Origin: Diadema setosum
Lineage: Eukaryota > Echinodermata > Echinoidea > Diadematoida > Diadematidae
DNA: 64,000 nt
Assembly (NCBI GenBank): GCA_033980235.1
Contig: CM067068.1
Span: forward strand, 1,275,001-1,339,000
Reading direction: 5' to 3'
Shown here: positions 13,192 through 23,934 of the stretch, in pieces
Layout: each line of letters opens with the position of its first letter
Numbering within the stretch: the first letter of the stretch is position 1
The notes under the pieces: model-generated
The model's database searches: none
What the model was told of the DNA's origin: nothing
The model's input: only the letters and a program-made list of their open reading frames with translations
Made by a program: the position numbers and the translations under genes

Positions 13192-13556
13192 TTAAAGGGG
13201 ATGGCTAGTTACTGATCAGTGGGAATCATTTGGAATGCTGGAGGATGATTGTTCCAATCCTTGTGGGATTCATTTAAGAGTACATTATATATCTATTGTT
13301 GTGTGAAAATTATTTGCTTCAGAATGGTCTCATATTCCAGTAATGTGCAGTTTAATGCTTCCAGGTTAGCGTGCCTGGTCAGTGACGGTGCATTAATCTG
13401 CACATTACTTGAATATGAGACCGTTCTGAAGCAAATAATTTTCACACAACAGTAGATATATAATGTACTCTTAAATGGATCCCACAAGGATTGGAACAAT
13501 CATCCCTCAGCATTCCCACTGATTCCCACTGATCGGTTACCAGCCATCCCCTTTAA
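13192..13556. mobile_element. Foldback MITE, family A, copy 2 (complete)
   Basis: 365 bp with TTAA at both ends: TTAAAGGGGATGGCT ... CAGCCATCCCCTTTAA. Arms of about 160 bp flank a loop near 13358-13391. The loop (CCAGGTTAGCGTGCCTGGTCA) is the reverse complement of the copy 1 loop, so the two copies sit in opposite orientation. TTAA flanks are typical of piggyBac-like target sites. The two mirror-image ORFs of 68 codons here are products of the palindrome. Confidence 0.92.
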
Positions 13557-14032
13557 ATTGAAACAAACAAACAAATGGAACAAATTGATTTCTTGGAAGT
13601 CAAACATTATATTCGTTTTCTTTCATTTACTACATAATCACAAAATGTAAGTATCTGTGACTAACTTCCTGCTTCAGTGTAATTATGATCTTAATGACTG
13701 ATAAAAATGAAATCGAAGGAATGTCTTTGGGAGCTGTAAGTGTATTGCCTAACCAACCTCCTGGTCTAACTACCTCTTACTCCATTCTGATTTTGAGACA
13801 ACCGTCTTATATTCTCGTCATTGATATTGGTGACATGCCGAAAACGGCGATTTTTTATACGATCATACAGGTCGCCATTCTCTTATAGATTTGCTGCTAT
13901 TCAAACGAGCAAAACTTTCATCATCATTAATTTTGCCTGATGTAATTGGCCAACATTCTACTAATTTTCTCCTACCCCACGCACAAATGTACATCCACAT
14001 CTATTTAGCTGCTTTCTATCATCTACTACTAC

Positions 14033-14064
14033 CATGGAGCTACCAATACTTTGGTAGCTCCATG
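14033..14064. repeat. Short perfect hairpin (CATGGAGCTACC type)
   Basis: Arms CATGGAGCTACCAA and TTGGTAGCTCCATG around the loop TACT, directly next to the compound microsatellite. Confidence 0.9.
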
Positions 14065-14110
14065 CTACTACTACTACTACTACTAACTACTCCTGCTGCT
14101 GCTGCTGCTG

Positions 14111-14142
<32 letters not shown>

Positions 14143-14199
14143 GCTAGGCCTACTCCTACTACCACACACACACACAAACACACATACAAACACACACAT

Positions 14200-14262
<63 letters not shown>
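14065..14262. repeat. Compound microsatellite (CTA)n(GCT)n(CTA)n(CA)n(TA)n
   Basis: Five simple-repeat types in series over about 200 bp. The long poly-Thr, poly-Ser and Tyr-Ile ORFs on both strands here are artefacts of it. Confidence 0.97.
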
Positions 14263-14268
<6 letters not shown>

Positions 14269-14289
14269 CGTATAGATGGAGAGAAAGGG

Positions 14290-16390
14290 GAGGGGAGAGA
14301 GAAGAAAGAGGGAGTGAAGAGATAAATAGATATGAATGCGGAGGAGGGGAGTGGGGCAGGAGAGAGAAGGAATCCATCGTCTCCCTTGTATTACATTGGG
14401 TACGGAGTCGATAGTCCACAAAGACCTTTAAAGAGTGGCATAGCCCTTTACCACCAGGATGCAACTGATGAAGGCGATGTATAGGCCTACAAGAGTATCT
14501 TCACCGCCTATCATATCACGTCTTTGTGTGGCTGGGCTCGACCCTGCCCTACACCATACACCACCTGTTGAATAGCTGAACGGGGAATCTCTGGACTGGA
14601 AGAAGACAGATACCGATGGATAGCTGCATGACCACTGCCATGTTCAAGGTAACCGTCTTTCACGAGTCATCCTTGTGATGCCGTCAGATTTCGCGGGATT
14701 TGAACAGATGGGAAACGCGCCTGTGCGGTTACACGGTTCCCATGACAACCAAAAACACTTGTCCCTCCAATCTCACACTCTCTAGACAACCGTACCTCAC
14801 TCGCTCTTTCTTCTTCAGTTTTACACGGAAGGAAACGTCGTGTAATGACAAACTCTTGCATGAAAAATCCGGTTGCCCTTCTTTTCTTGCGTTTTACTTG
14901 AACCAGTTTTCTGGGGAACAAAGCAAGGCCATGGCTGACGTTGAATATGCTTCAAACGAAAGGAAGAGAAGAAAAGAACTAAGACCAAGTACGACAATAG
15001 ATGTGAGGTTGAAAATATCCATCACTTAAAATAAACAACGCATGAAGCAAGTTGACCATCGGAACAATGCGAAGTTAATTGCAGATATTGCAGACTGGCC
15101 TGATCTTGAGAATAGTAACTGTCATTTCTCAAAACGAAGGTTTCCCGAGGAAAAACAGGTAATTGCAGCTCGAAATGAGAGCCAATTTCAGGGACTTATA
15201 TCCTATAGCAGTATTCATTTTTTGGTGACAAGCTCATTTCATTCCGTCCCATCATGTCCCAGGATAACTGAAATTATCGTCTGTTATCATTATATTGCCA
15301 CATGTGAAAAATACTGAATGTATCTTATGTAGAATAAAGGTTATATGGAACTAATTGCATTCATCAAAGTTGCATATAATCAAAAAGAAATTCAGAAAAG
15401 TAAGTAAAGTTGAGAAAGAAACAGGAATGATTGTTGATAATTCAAAAATCTGTCGTCTATTTAGAAAGGTTTAAGAGAGGAAGATTTCGCAAACAACAGA
15501 GAGTAAACCAGGATAATTTCACTTCTCAGTAAAATGTTCAGATGGTTTGAGAGAAAAAAAAAAAAGTGAAAGAAGAATATAAGGGGAGTGTTCATTTTAA
15601 CGTTAAATGTTATCTTAAAGCTCATACTGACAATGATATTTGTGTAATGCTGTTTATAACCTTTAATGCAACAGAATTTTGAATACAGGGCCTGCAATAA
15701 CTTACTCTTCCCGCACACATCGCGAGGTTACGCCATTTCTCAGATGCAGCTATATTCACAGTCAATTACCCCGTCATTCTCTATCATGAAATACAAAGAG
15801 AAAAATAGAAATAAAGAAAGAAACGAAGATAGATAGATAGATAAACAAATAATTTGCATAGAGATATAGCTAGCTTGCTAGATGGATACATACATACATA
15901 CATAAACATAGATGCATGCATACATGCACATACTTACGTACATAGAGATCTAAAGGTATAGAAAGAATAATAATATGCTGAATATTGACATTATGCGAAC
16001 GAATGCAAAGCGCATTGCAAAGGCGACAGAAATGCAACATCATTGTGTATGACGAATCAGATGCCATTGAGATGTGCAAACATTCAGGGCATAAGGTCAT
16101 TAGAACAAGCTTGTCTGCGGCCAGTATCATCATGGACTGGACGAAAGATCAAAATCACTGACACATGTCACTCAGAGGATCATGACCGGTGGTCAAATAC
16201 TGACCGGAAATGTCACCGATGTAGTCCATCAAGGATTACCCATCTTGAGATAGGGCCATCCGAAGATTATGATGAGCACACACACGCACGCACACCATTG
16301 CTTCTTGTTTATGGACTCTTCAAAGCGAGGGCATTCTTCGTACCATTCATCATTTTTTTTTTCATTAAGTGTTAACCCAGGTGTATATGT
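14290..16390. other. Non-coding upstream sequence
   Basis: 14280-14390 is purine-rich. The ORFs of 84-110 codons between 14667 and 16375 overlap each other on both strands and have no recognisable motif, so I do not call them. Confidence 0.55.
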
Positions 16391-16397
16391 TATGTGA

Positions 16398-16475
16398 AGA
16401 GGTGGAGTGGATAAGGGTCTTAACTCGCAAAGCGGAGATCATTGGTTCAAAGCCAGATTCGCACTCATATCAGTA
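16398..16475 (+). mobile_element. tRNA-like sequence, possibly SINE head or tRNA relic
   Basis: GGTGGAGTGGATAAGGG resembles an A box with D-arm, and GGTTCAAAGCC at about 16444-16454 matches the B-box consensus GWTCRANNC. Spacing is about right for a tRNA. The anticodon stem does not pair well, so this is not a functional tRNA gene. Confidence 0.35.
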
Positions 16476-16901
16476 GACGGGATGCTTGAGCCAGTAGCAG
16501 TTAACCCCGCTTGACTTATTAGAGCTTTTTATATGAAGATGCAAAAACATATGCATTTTTTTTTTGTCAGTTTGAGATATTTAGATTAAATCTGCTGAAA
16601 ACAATGTAGATAATTAGAATATTTGTGATGATTCTAATAATGTCTTTAAATATAATTTAATGTCTTGTAACGAGTGCAGTATCATAGAAAAGAGTTATTT
16701 TTTCTCTATTTGATGATGTCAAAACTTTGAAAATGGTATTTATCTGTTTGTAAGTCTCCATGTGCCAACCAATGCTGTGTTATATTTGTGATGAAGGTAG
16801 GTGGGGGGGGGGGCATTATTCTAAATACGACATTTTGGGTTGGATAGGACCACATTACATCATGGAGAATGTTCGCTTCGAGGTAAAGTGAACGGGCAAG
16901 T

Positions 16902-16979
16902 TTTTTTTTTTTTATCGTACAGCTTAAATCTTACATAGATTTTTTTTTTTTTATCGTACAGCTTAAATCTTACATAGAT
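16902..16979. repeat. 39-bp tandem duplication
   Basis: Two adjacent copies of T-run plus ATCGTACAGCTTAAATCTTA and CATAGAT. The copies look identical except for the length of the T-run. Confidence 0.9.
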
Positions 16980-17609
16980 TTTACACTAAAAACTTGCAGC
17001 AAATCAGGCATTATTTAAAGTTTCTGTTCGAAGATAAATACCAATGATTCTTTTAGTCTTTTCTTTCTGTGATAAACATTAACTCAGTCTTCTAATCGTC
17101 AAAATTTGAGAACTTAGTGTAATTTGTCCTGTGTCGTCTTACTTCTGTTACATATTGAATAGACATGATAATGATGGCACACAACTAACGCAAGAAATGT
17201 GAAGTTTAAAAATATATCGTCTTTTTTTTTTTCTGCCCGGGACTTTAAAGATTCAGTTTATTAGATGGATCCCAAAATTCGTGCGTAGGCTTTGGTCTTC
17301 GGCAGCCATAATCTCTCTATTTGCCGGAGAGCTTTACCGGGCGATTATGCGCAATTGCATTCAGCGTTTGAGGGCTAGACTTTCAGAGGTCCGCATTGTC
17401 GTCTTTCCGACTTCTTTAAAAAGTCTTGTACACACAGGCACACTGCCACACATACTCACCAGACGAAAGAAAAAAAAAGACCCACACATCGAAGTATTTT
17501 GATTGCAAATTAATTCGTGTGATCACACGAGCCTAGATTTCCATTGCAGCGTGACGGCTTGCGAGCATTGTGTTTACATCCGTTACCAGGTTTTTCGTAA
17601 AGTTTGACT

Positions 17610-17918
17610 GAGTGGTTTGACGTCACGACTCCATTCAGCCACGAAACAGAACAAGAAAAAAAAAATACCTGACATGGACAGAGAAGTCTGTGTTTGTTTA
17701 TACCTTTTTTTTTTCTGCCAGCCGCAATGCCATTGGCGTACGGCTCGAGCGTTGATTGGCCAATGGCTGCTACCAATAATCTGTTCATACTGGTATGTGC
17801 TGCCCCAAAGTGCACAGTCGCCGAGAAGTGCGGCTTGAGTGGCAGGCAGGCAGGCAGTAGCTTACCGCGGCCAAGAACTCGCCCGCCCGCCCACGCGCTC
17901 GCGCTGAATTCACCTCAG
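17610..17918 (+). promoter_or_regulatory. Candidate KLF5 promoter and non-coding first exon
   Basis: Seen: a perfect CRE palindrome TGACGTCA at 17618-17625; four CCAAT/ATTGG boxes (ATTGG 17732-17736 and 17755-17759; CCAAT 17760-17764 and 17773-17777); a GC-rich segment with overlapping CCCGCCC boxes near 17880-17892; then CAG|GTACGT with GT at 17919-17920. No TATA box is obvious. Clustered NF-Y sites with a CRE and GC boxes are a common arrangement of TATA-less promoters (established knowledge). I infer transcription starts around 17790-17870 and that a short untranslated exon ends at 17918. The CCCGCCC boxes are also the type of site KLF proteins bind, so autoregulation is possible but unproven. 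Confidence 0.5.
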
Positions 17919-18212
17919 GTACGTCTGCTGGGTGGTTGACTGACTGCGTATGAGACGTCAAGCTCCTCAATGCTTTGAGACTACACGTAGTAGTCCGTCA
18001 GTCACTGAGCATGACCTCAGACATCTCCAAGCATTCCAGGAGTTAACTGGCCGATTTAAAAAGTCTTCATTCAAAGAGAACAGTCTTGAAGTCGCGAATC
18101 GTGTTCGCTCTTGGATTAATGAATGGAAGATCACATATTTGCGGCGTAGAGTTTGTATATTTCAGTAGCATTTTTTTTTTCGTCTCCTCCTCTCACTGTG
18201 ATCTGCCTCTAG
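17919..18212 (+). other. Proposed 294-bp intron in the 5' UTR
   Basis: Starts with the strong donor GTACGT and ends with a T-run and C/T-rich stretch (18171-18210) leading to CTCTAG at 18207-18212, four bases before the ATG at 18217. If real, the start codon lies directly after the splice junction. Contiguous unspliced 5' UTR is the alternative. Coordinates rest on splice consensus only. Confidence 0.4.
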
Positions 18213-18216
18213 CCTC

Positions 18217-18393
18217 ATGCACCCTCACCAGAACGTAAACATGACCGAAACGGTCGGGATCTTACCAGACTTGTCACTCTTCGGGAACGAGGGACTTTTG
18301 AACGAGCTGGAGAAGTCCCCCGCGCCCAGTGACGGGGACTTCGTCCTGCCCGCCAGCCCCTTCATGGAGAGCGGCTGGCAGGAACAACCGGAG
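18217..18393 (+). CDS. KLF5: KLF5 coding exon 1 (residues 1-59)
   Basis: Encodes residues 1-59 and ends in phase 0 at a strong donor, GAG|GTGAGT. An in-frame TGA lies at 18199-18201 in the genomic sequence, and another (17905-17907) is in frame if the proposed 5' UTR intron is removed, so the ORF cannot extend upstream either way. The first ATG has a poor context (C at -3). The second in-frame ATG (18241, M9) has AACATGA with A at -3, so initiation at M9 giving 483 residues is a realistic alternative. The segment has an acidic-hydrophobic patch, [18 protein letters not shown] (about 15-32), followed by [14 protein letters not shown], which looks like a short activation region. I see no clear match to the vertebrate KLF5 N-terminus here. 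Confidence 0.85.
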
Positions 18394-21300
18394 GTGAGTA
18401 CCTAACCTCATCTCTCCCTAGTAATCTCACTTTCTTCTTTCTCATCATCCCTCCTCACACTGACAACATCATTGGTAGCCAACAATTAGCGATAGCAATA
18501 ACAACTATAGCAACAGAAGTGAACAGCTACAACTGTGGGTAATCATGTAGAAATGTACACCTACCGTACGTTTCGCCGTTTGTCAATTCGATTTTGCTCC
18601 AGCTAATAGAGATGCTAAAAGTGAACCATGAGAGAGTATCCAACTGTGTGGATGACGTCACTGCTTGGTCAAGATAGTCAGTGAGATGTTCGGTGATTGC
18701 TAAGAGGTTGATTTACTGCTTGCTTAAAATCATCATAACACAGCCTCTCAAAGACCTGTCTTCCACCATGCAATCTCTTGAGAAATTTGTCGCAATTTTT
18801 CACGAATCCCACATTATCATTGCTTGTATGTTTATTTGTTTTATTCACTAAAGCCGGGCAGCTATAAATGCTTCAGCCTGTCCAAGAAATGTACAATAAT
18901 TCATTGTACTTATAGGTAAATGAATGTTCAGCCATCTTTGCTTAGCAGGTCTTTGTTTTGGTACATCATTAGCTAAAATATTTTGTTACAGCCGGTAGCA
19001 AGTGCAGTTTTTGTATTTCTATTAAATTCCGTTAATGTTGCGGGCGAGCCTGCCGATGCGGCTTCGATCACGGTATTTCACAGACACGTACCAGAGAGGT
19101 GACGAAGGGATTTCCCACAGCACATTCCTACATGCACTGTTCGCCTGGAGAAGGTGCGGGTGTGTCGCTTTTGATGTAGGCGAACTGAGCGGCTTGTAAG
19201 CCAGGTATGCACCCGCCCTTGCTTGAGTGCTGGTTTGCTTGCCTCCACTCAATGGCAACAGGGAGGTGAGACCACCTCCCCGATTGCAACGGTGCCTAGA
19301 AGTTGTATAATCAGGGATGTGGCCACTCCTAGCTCCCTGTAAGATAAGAAAAGCTTTCACAAACGTTGCTGTGGTGCAGAAAAAAAAAACCCTATATGAA
19401 TTATATTATAATGTACGGAATCCGCCACCTATTCAATCAGAGCTCTTGACAGGTCCCATAGCGTTACGTTATACTCTAATAAGATAGCATCTGTGCATTT
19501 TGTCTTTATGTGCTAGATGGGGGGGGGGGGGCAATAAAATGGAGAATGGTCACCTGTTAATGTGGTCTCCTTTGTGCAGACTGTTACTAGCAATTCTATC
19601 GCATGTTCATGAATATTGTTGGCAACAATTGGTGTGGGAAAAACTCTTATTTGTATGTTTTTCGTCTACAATCCTTCCCAATATCCACAATATTTTGCGA
19701 TAAGACACTTTTTTTTTGTGTTGATTGGATGCATGGGGTGTACCTTCTCGACACAGTGTGAATAGACATGGATTCGTTAAGAGAAAACGTCCAATGATTT
19801 TTTTTTCTACTTGTATTGAGTGCTTAATACGGCGACCATTGCTTCGCAACAGCAATGACACCATTATTATGTAATGTATTTAGTTTAAGTTGGAACTGAC
19901 ATGGTTAAGTCGTCTTTCACTCGTCTTTGAGTTGCGCACCCGATATGACATGTTATAACAACATTGCAGCATGTAACACGATAAGGAGATATATACAATA
20001 GTTTTAATTTATGCATAGTCCCAGCGCTGTCGTTAGTAGGCTGAATTGCAATGTTTTACCAGGGAGGTAGAATTACCTCCCTGGTTTTACAAAACAGGTA
20101 AATTCCAAGGTGAATCATAATCGCTCAGACTCATAAATCCACTAATAACAGACCTCTCACTTGGAACTGTGGTAATAATGCATGATGTTATGTATTAATC
20201 TTTTGAAGTTATTGACATCTCTGCTGCGTACACTGAACATACATGTATAAAGTTATTTTGCACAAACCGGACATATCTCGTGTCGGTCAAGTAAATAACC
20301 ATTATGAGTATAATGCCCAATGTTTTCTTCTTTCTTTTTTGAGATGCATGCTCACTGCATAGCGGCATATACAGCAGTCATACGTTGTGTTTGTATCTGG
20401 CGATTCAGAGCTTACACCCGTGACAGTCGGAGCTCCACTGACCTTTGAAATATATCACCACAGTCATCACCATTATCATTATCCTCACATCATCATCATC
20501 GTCATCAGTATCAAAATCAGGAAAATTCGTGATGACATATAGTCATTATCGTGTGCGACGTTGTTACCGGTCTTCACACAAGCCCAGCCCGCATGCTTCC
20601 CACGTTGTTCTACGCAGCTCTCCGCCCCTCGCCTATCTTTTATACACTCAAAATGGAAAAAAAAGGCTAAAAACAGAAACTTGTTCTACCGTATCCTCAG
20701 CACCTCTATGGTTTTGATACATAATCTATTTTATGTTCTAACCTGTCCATAAAATACGCCACCCGTGAAGTTTTCAACAATAGGCTCGCGTTAAAACCAG
20801 CATTATCTATATATTATTTACATACTATTATCAATCATTCCTATTGAATTCATACTCCCTCTTTTTTGTGTTGCCATGGTTATCTATAGTATTTATGTTT
20901 ACTTTTTAGATGCATACCTTTCAGTGCATTCAGTATAAGACTTGTATGCTTTCAATAAGGCTGAAATCATAACTTACCCGGTCACCACACGGACGGACCT
21001 GCTAATTCGTCTAATATTGCAGAATACTCCCTGAAATAATATCCTGAACTATCAGATCAGGTTCGTCCTCAAAAATTGTTTTCAAATGTCACGTTTCTCT
21101 GTTCAGACGCTGCACAATAAACTGTCGCCTCCTCCCCCCCCCCCCCCCGCAATGGCAGTGAAAAACGTCCATGAAATTACCCTCACAACTTTCAAAGTTC
21201 GCTTACCATTGCACAGTCATCTTATGATTCTTATAGAAAATCAAATGTTGTGGCAAAGCAGACACAAAGGTGATCCCCTCTCCCACCTTTCCCTTTGGCC

Positions 21301-23893
21301 ACATTTCACACAGAAAAAAAGGGGGAAATGTACCTACGGAAGGTCTCCCATGTACACATGTCGGGTTAGAGTTTACAGACGACATGGCCGCCAGCAAATT
21401 AATACAAACTGATATGAAACAGCAGCTTCTATTCTTGCCCGCTGCATTTCACTTCTAATAGTCACGCACAACAGGGTCTCGAAGACCGAAGACTTCTTCA
21501 TCTTCGCATGGACCTACAACGAAAACCCATGATCTTCGTAACGCTGCTATTTCCCACCTCCCTGTTATTAAGCTGTAATTACAGCTACCCTTGTTAATAT
21601 GATAGTGCCTCCTTGTCAGTTCATGGAGGTGGGAGACCTTTCTTCTACCTCCCTGGCCAACTATTCCCCATATATTTATTGTACTGAAGAAATGAAAACA
21701 AGAAATCAAACTATTCAAAGTGCCCCAAGCATTACTCATTGTTAGCGCCATACGTAACAAAATTAAATATACTATATATTAACTAATATTATGTTAGTGC
21801 TTGAGTAGTCATTTGATAGACGTCATGGTTCAAATTGATTTGTTATTTTGTTTTGACTGATTTATGGAAGGACATGAAACGACCTAATTTATGGCAATGG
21901 CAATTTTCGACGTTTGTTCAATTGTTGTCGAGCTTCAAGCTGATGGAAGGATATACGCGACAGAGTGGAAACTATTATGTTCACCTTTGTTGCTGGGTTG
22001 TTCGAACTGTTAACTCGATGACTGTATTCAAGGGAAGGTCAACGTGACGCACAGATTTAGTCAAAGCATAGAGCATTTCACTCCCTGACTTTTTTAACGT
22101 CAAAGGTATTCATTATTGTTATGAGATAGAATTTGAAAGAATCTTCTTGTCATCCAGACCTCGCTCTTTTGTCGCACAAGCATTGTAAAAGAGCTCAGGT
22201 TGACCTGATTCAGTTCTTCCAACTCACAATCATCAAAACTTTGCCCGCAAGACTGGAATGTGTCGATTATATCTTCCGAGCTAGCTCCATAATTGTACTA
22301 TGTATGTAGTTCTTTCAGGCTCATAATGGCTTCAGTGCGTTTCCTCTTGATAAAAGTGTATAAAAGAAAGTAAATGGCTCTGTGCCTTTACTATGTGCCT
22401 GGAGGCAGAGGTGATACACAAATACAATTTCTGATTCTTCTGTGTAATAAAAAGTGCAAATAGACATAAAATTTTACAACAATATTCAATTCTCCCTCTC
22501 TTTCTCTGTATATGAATATGTAAATATGTATCAGTATGAACGTGTACATTCATAGGTATATATACACACATTATATATCTACTCTTCACGCCGACTGTAA
22601 AACAGCAGCTATAGCAACGATCAATGGGGGCGCTGTAGGAGAGATATATGTCCCAAGAAATACAAAGTGACGTGTAGTCAAATAGACGCATCCCGTCAAT
22701 CGATTCGCGGAGAGTGCGAAGCGTTCTCTGTCTGCACCAATAGCTTCTCTCTTGGGCTTACTTGCCTCCACCCCGCCACAACCACAAGAAAGCTTCCGAG
22801 CTTGAGGGAGAAGGAGGGAGTTTTCATTCTTTTCTCGAGAGGGAGATGGGTTTCTGTGATTTGATGAAGCTCGTGCACGGAAAAGACAAAACCTTGGTAA
22901 GCTGACCATCTCAATTAAGAGAAAAGTCTCAAAAGGGAAGGAGAAGAGGATGAAGGAGGAGGTAATAGGAAGAAATGGAGGATAGGAGGATGAGGAGACA
23001 AGAGTGAAAATGAGAGAAGAAATGCTTATGCCACGAATGTCGAATAAATTTATCATATCGTTTTATTACTTCTGTGTTTAAACTTTTGTGATATGGGCCA
23101 AAGCAAATTATTATCAACTCGGACACCTCATAAGGATTTGAACAGTAAAGTAGTTTGTTATATTACTTATCCTAGATCAGGAATATTGTTTCAGGCAAAA
23201 AAAAAATTGACGCAAAAAACTGGAGGAAAACAAACAAAACAGATTCCTTTGACTCAAAAAGAGAAAGAATAGATACCGGGGTGAATGTGGTAGAAGTGGT
23301 ATAAACATACAGAAAACTGCCATGCTATTTTAACGAGAACGAAATCTCTCACAAAGAGGTCAATGAACTTCATTAGTCTTCTTGGTTGTTTCAAGCAGAT
23401 ATTTCATTTTCATGGAAATTCCCCTCGAACGTTTCTCGCTACTCCACTCGGTCGTAAATCTACTCGAATTTAAAACCGAAAGGAAGAAATCAGTTCACTT
23501 CGACAGCTCACAACATAAACATAACCTCGAGACCCTGTTGGTGGACAGAATTTAGCCAAACAAACAGAGGATACATGGCTTGAAATGCTGTGCAGAGAGA
23601 CCACAGTAGACATACACAGTGTACCAGGGAGATGGGACTACATTGTACTACTGACTGTACATACCCTGCATATCGCTCATGTGTTACGTCCATTGTCTGA
23701 GGGTACATTTTTCTTTCTCAACCGTCCGAAAATAATCAAGCGGTAATGCACATAATCGCTTGCATCGTGTACAATGCGTACGGCGGTTATTTCTTCTTTT
23801 TTTTTCACGTCTGGTACACAAGGACAATAGACATTTGTTTTATCCAAAGTGGATGAGGAGGAGACAGATGTGCTCGAATGGGTGTGTTTGTGT

Positions 23894-23934
<41 letters not shown>

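Noticed and set aside
13249..13499. Two 68-codon ORFs, nearly identical, on opposite strands
   Set aside because: They are the mirror frames of a foldback element with inverted arms, not genes.
14083..14464. Overlapping ORFs of 101-144 codons rich in Thr, Ser, Tyr, Ile and Val
   Set aside because: Entirely produced by the compound microsatellite at 14065-14262.
22586..23056. 156-codon minus-strand ORF
   Set aside because: No recognisable domain, low-complexity Ser/Leu/Phe-rich parts from a purine-rich tract, and no splice or promoter support.
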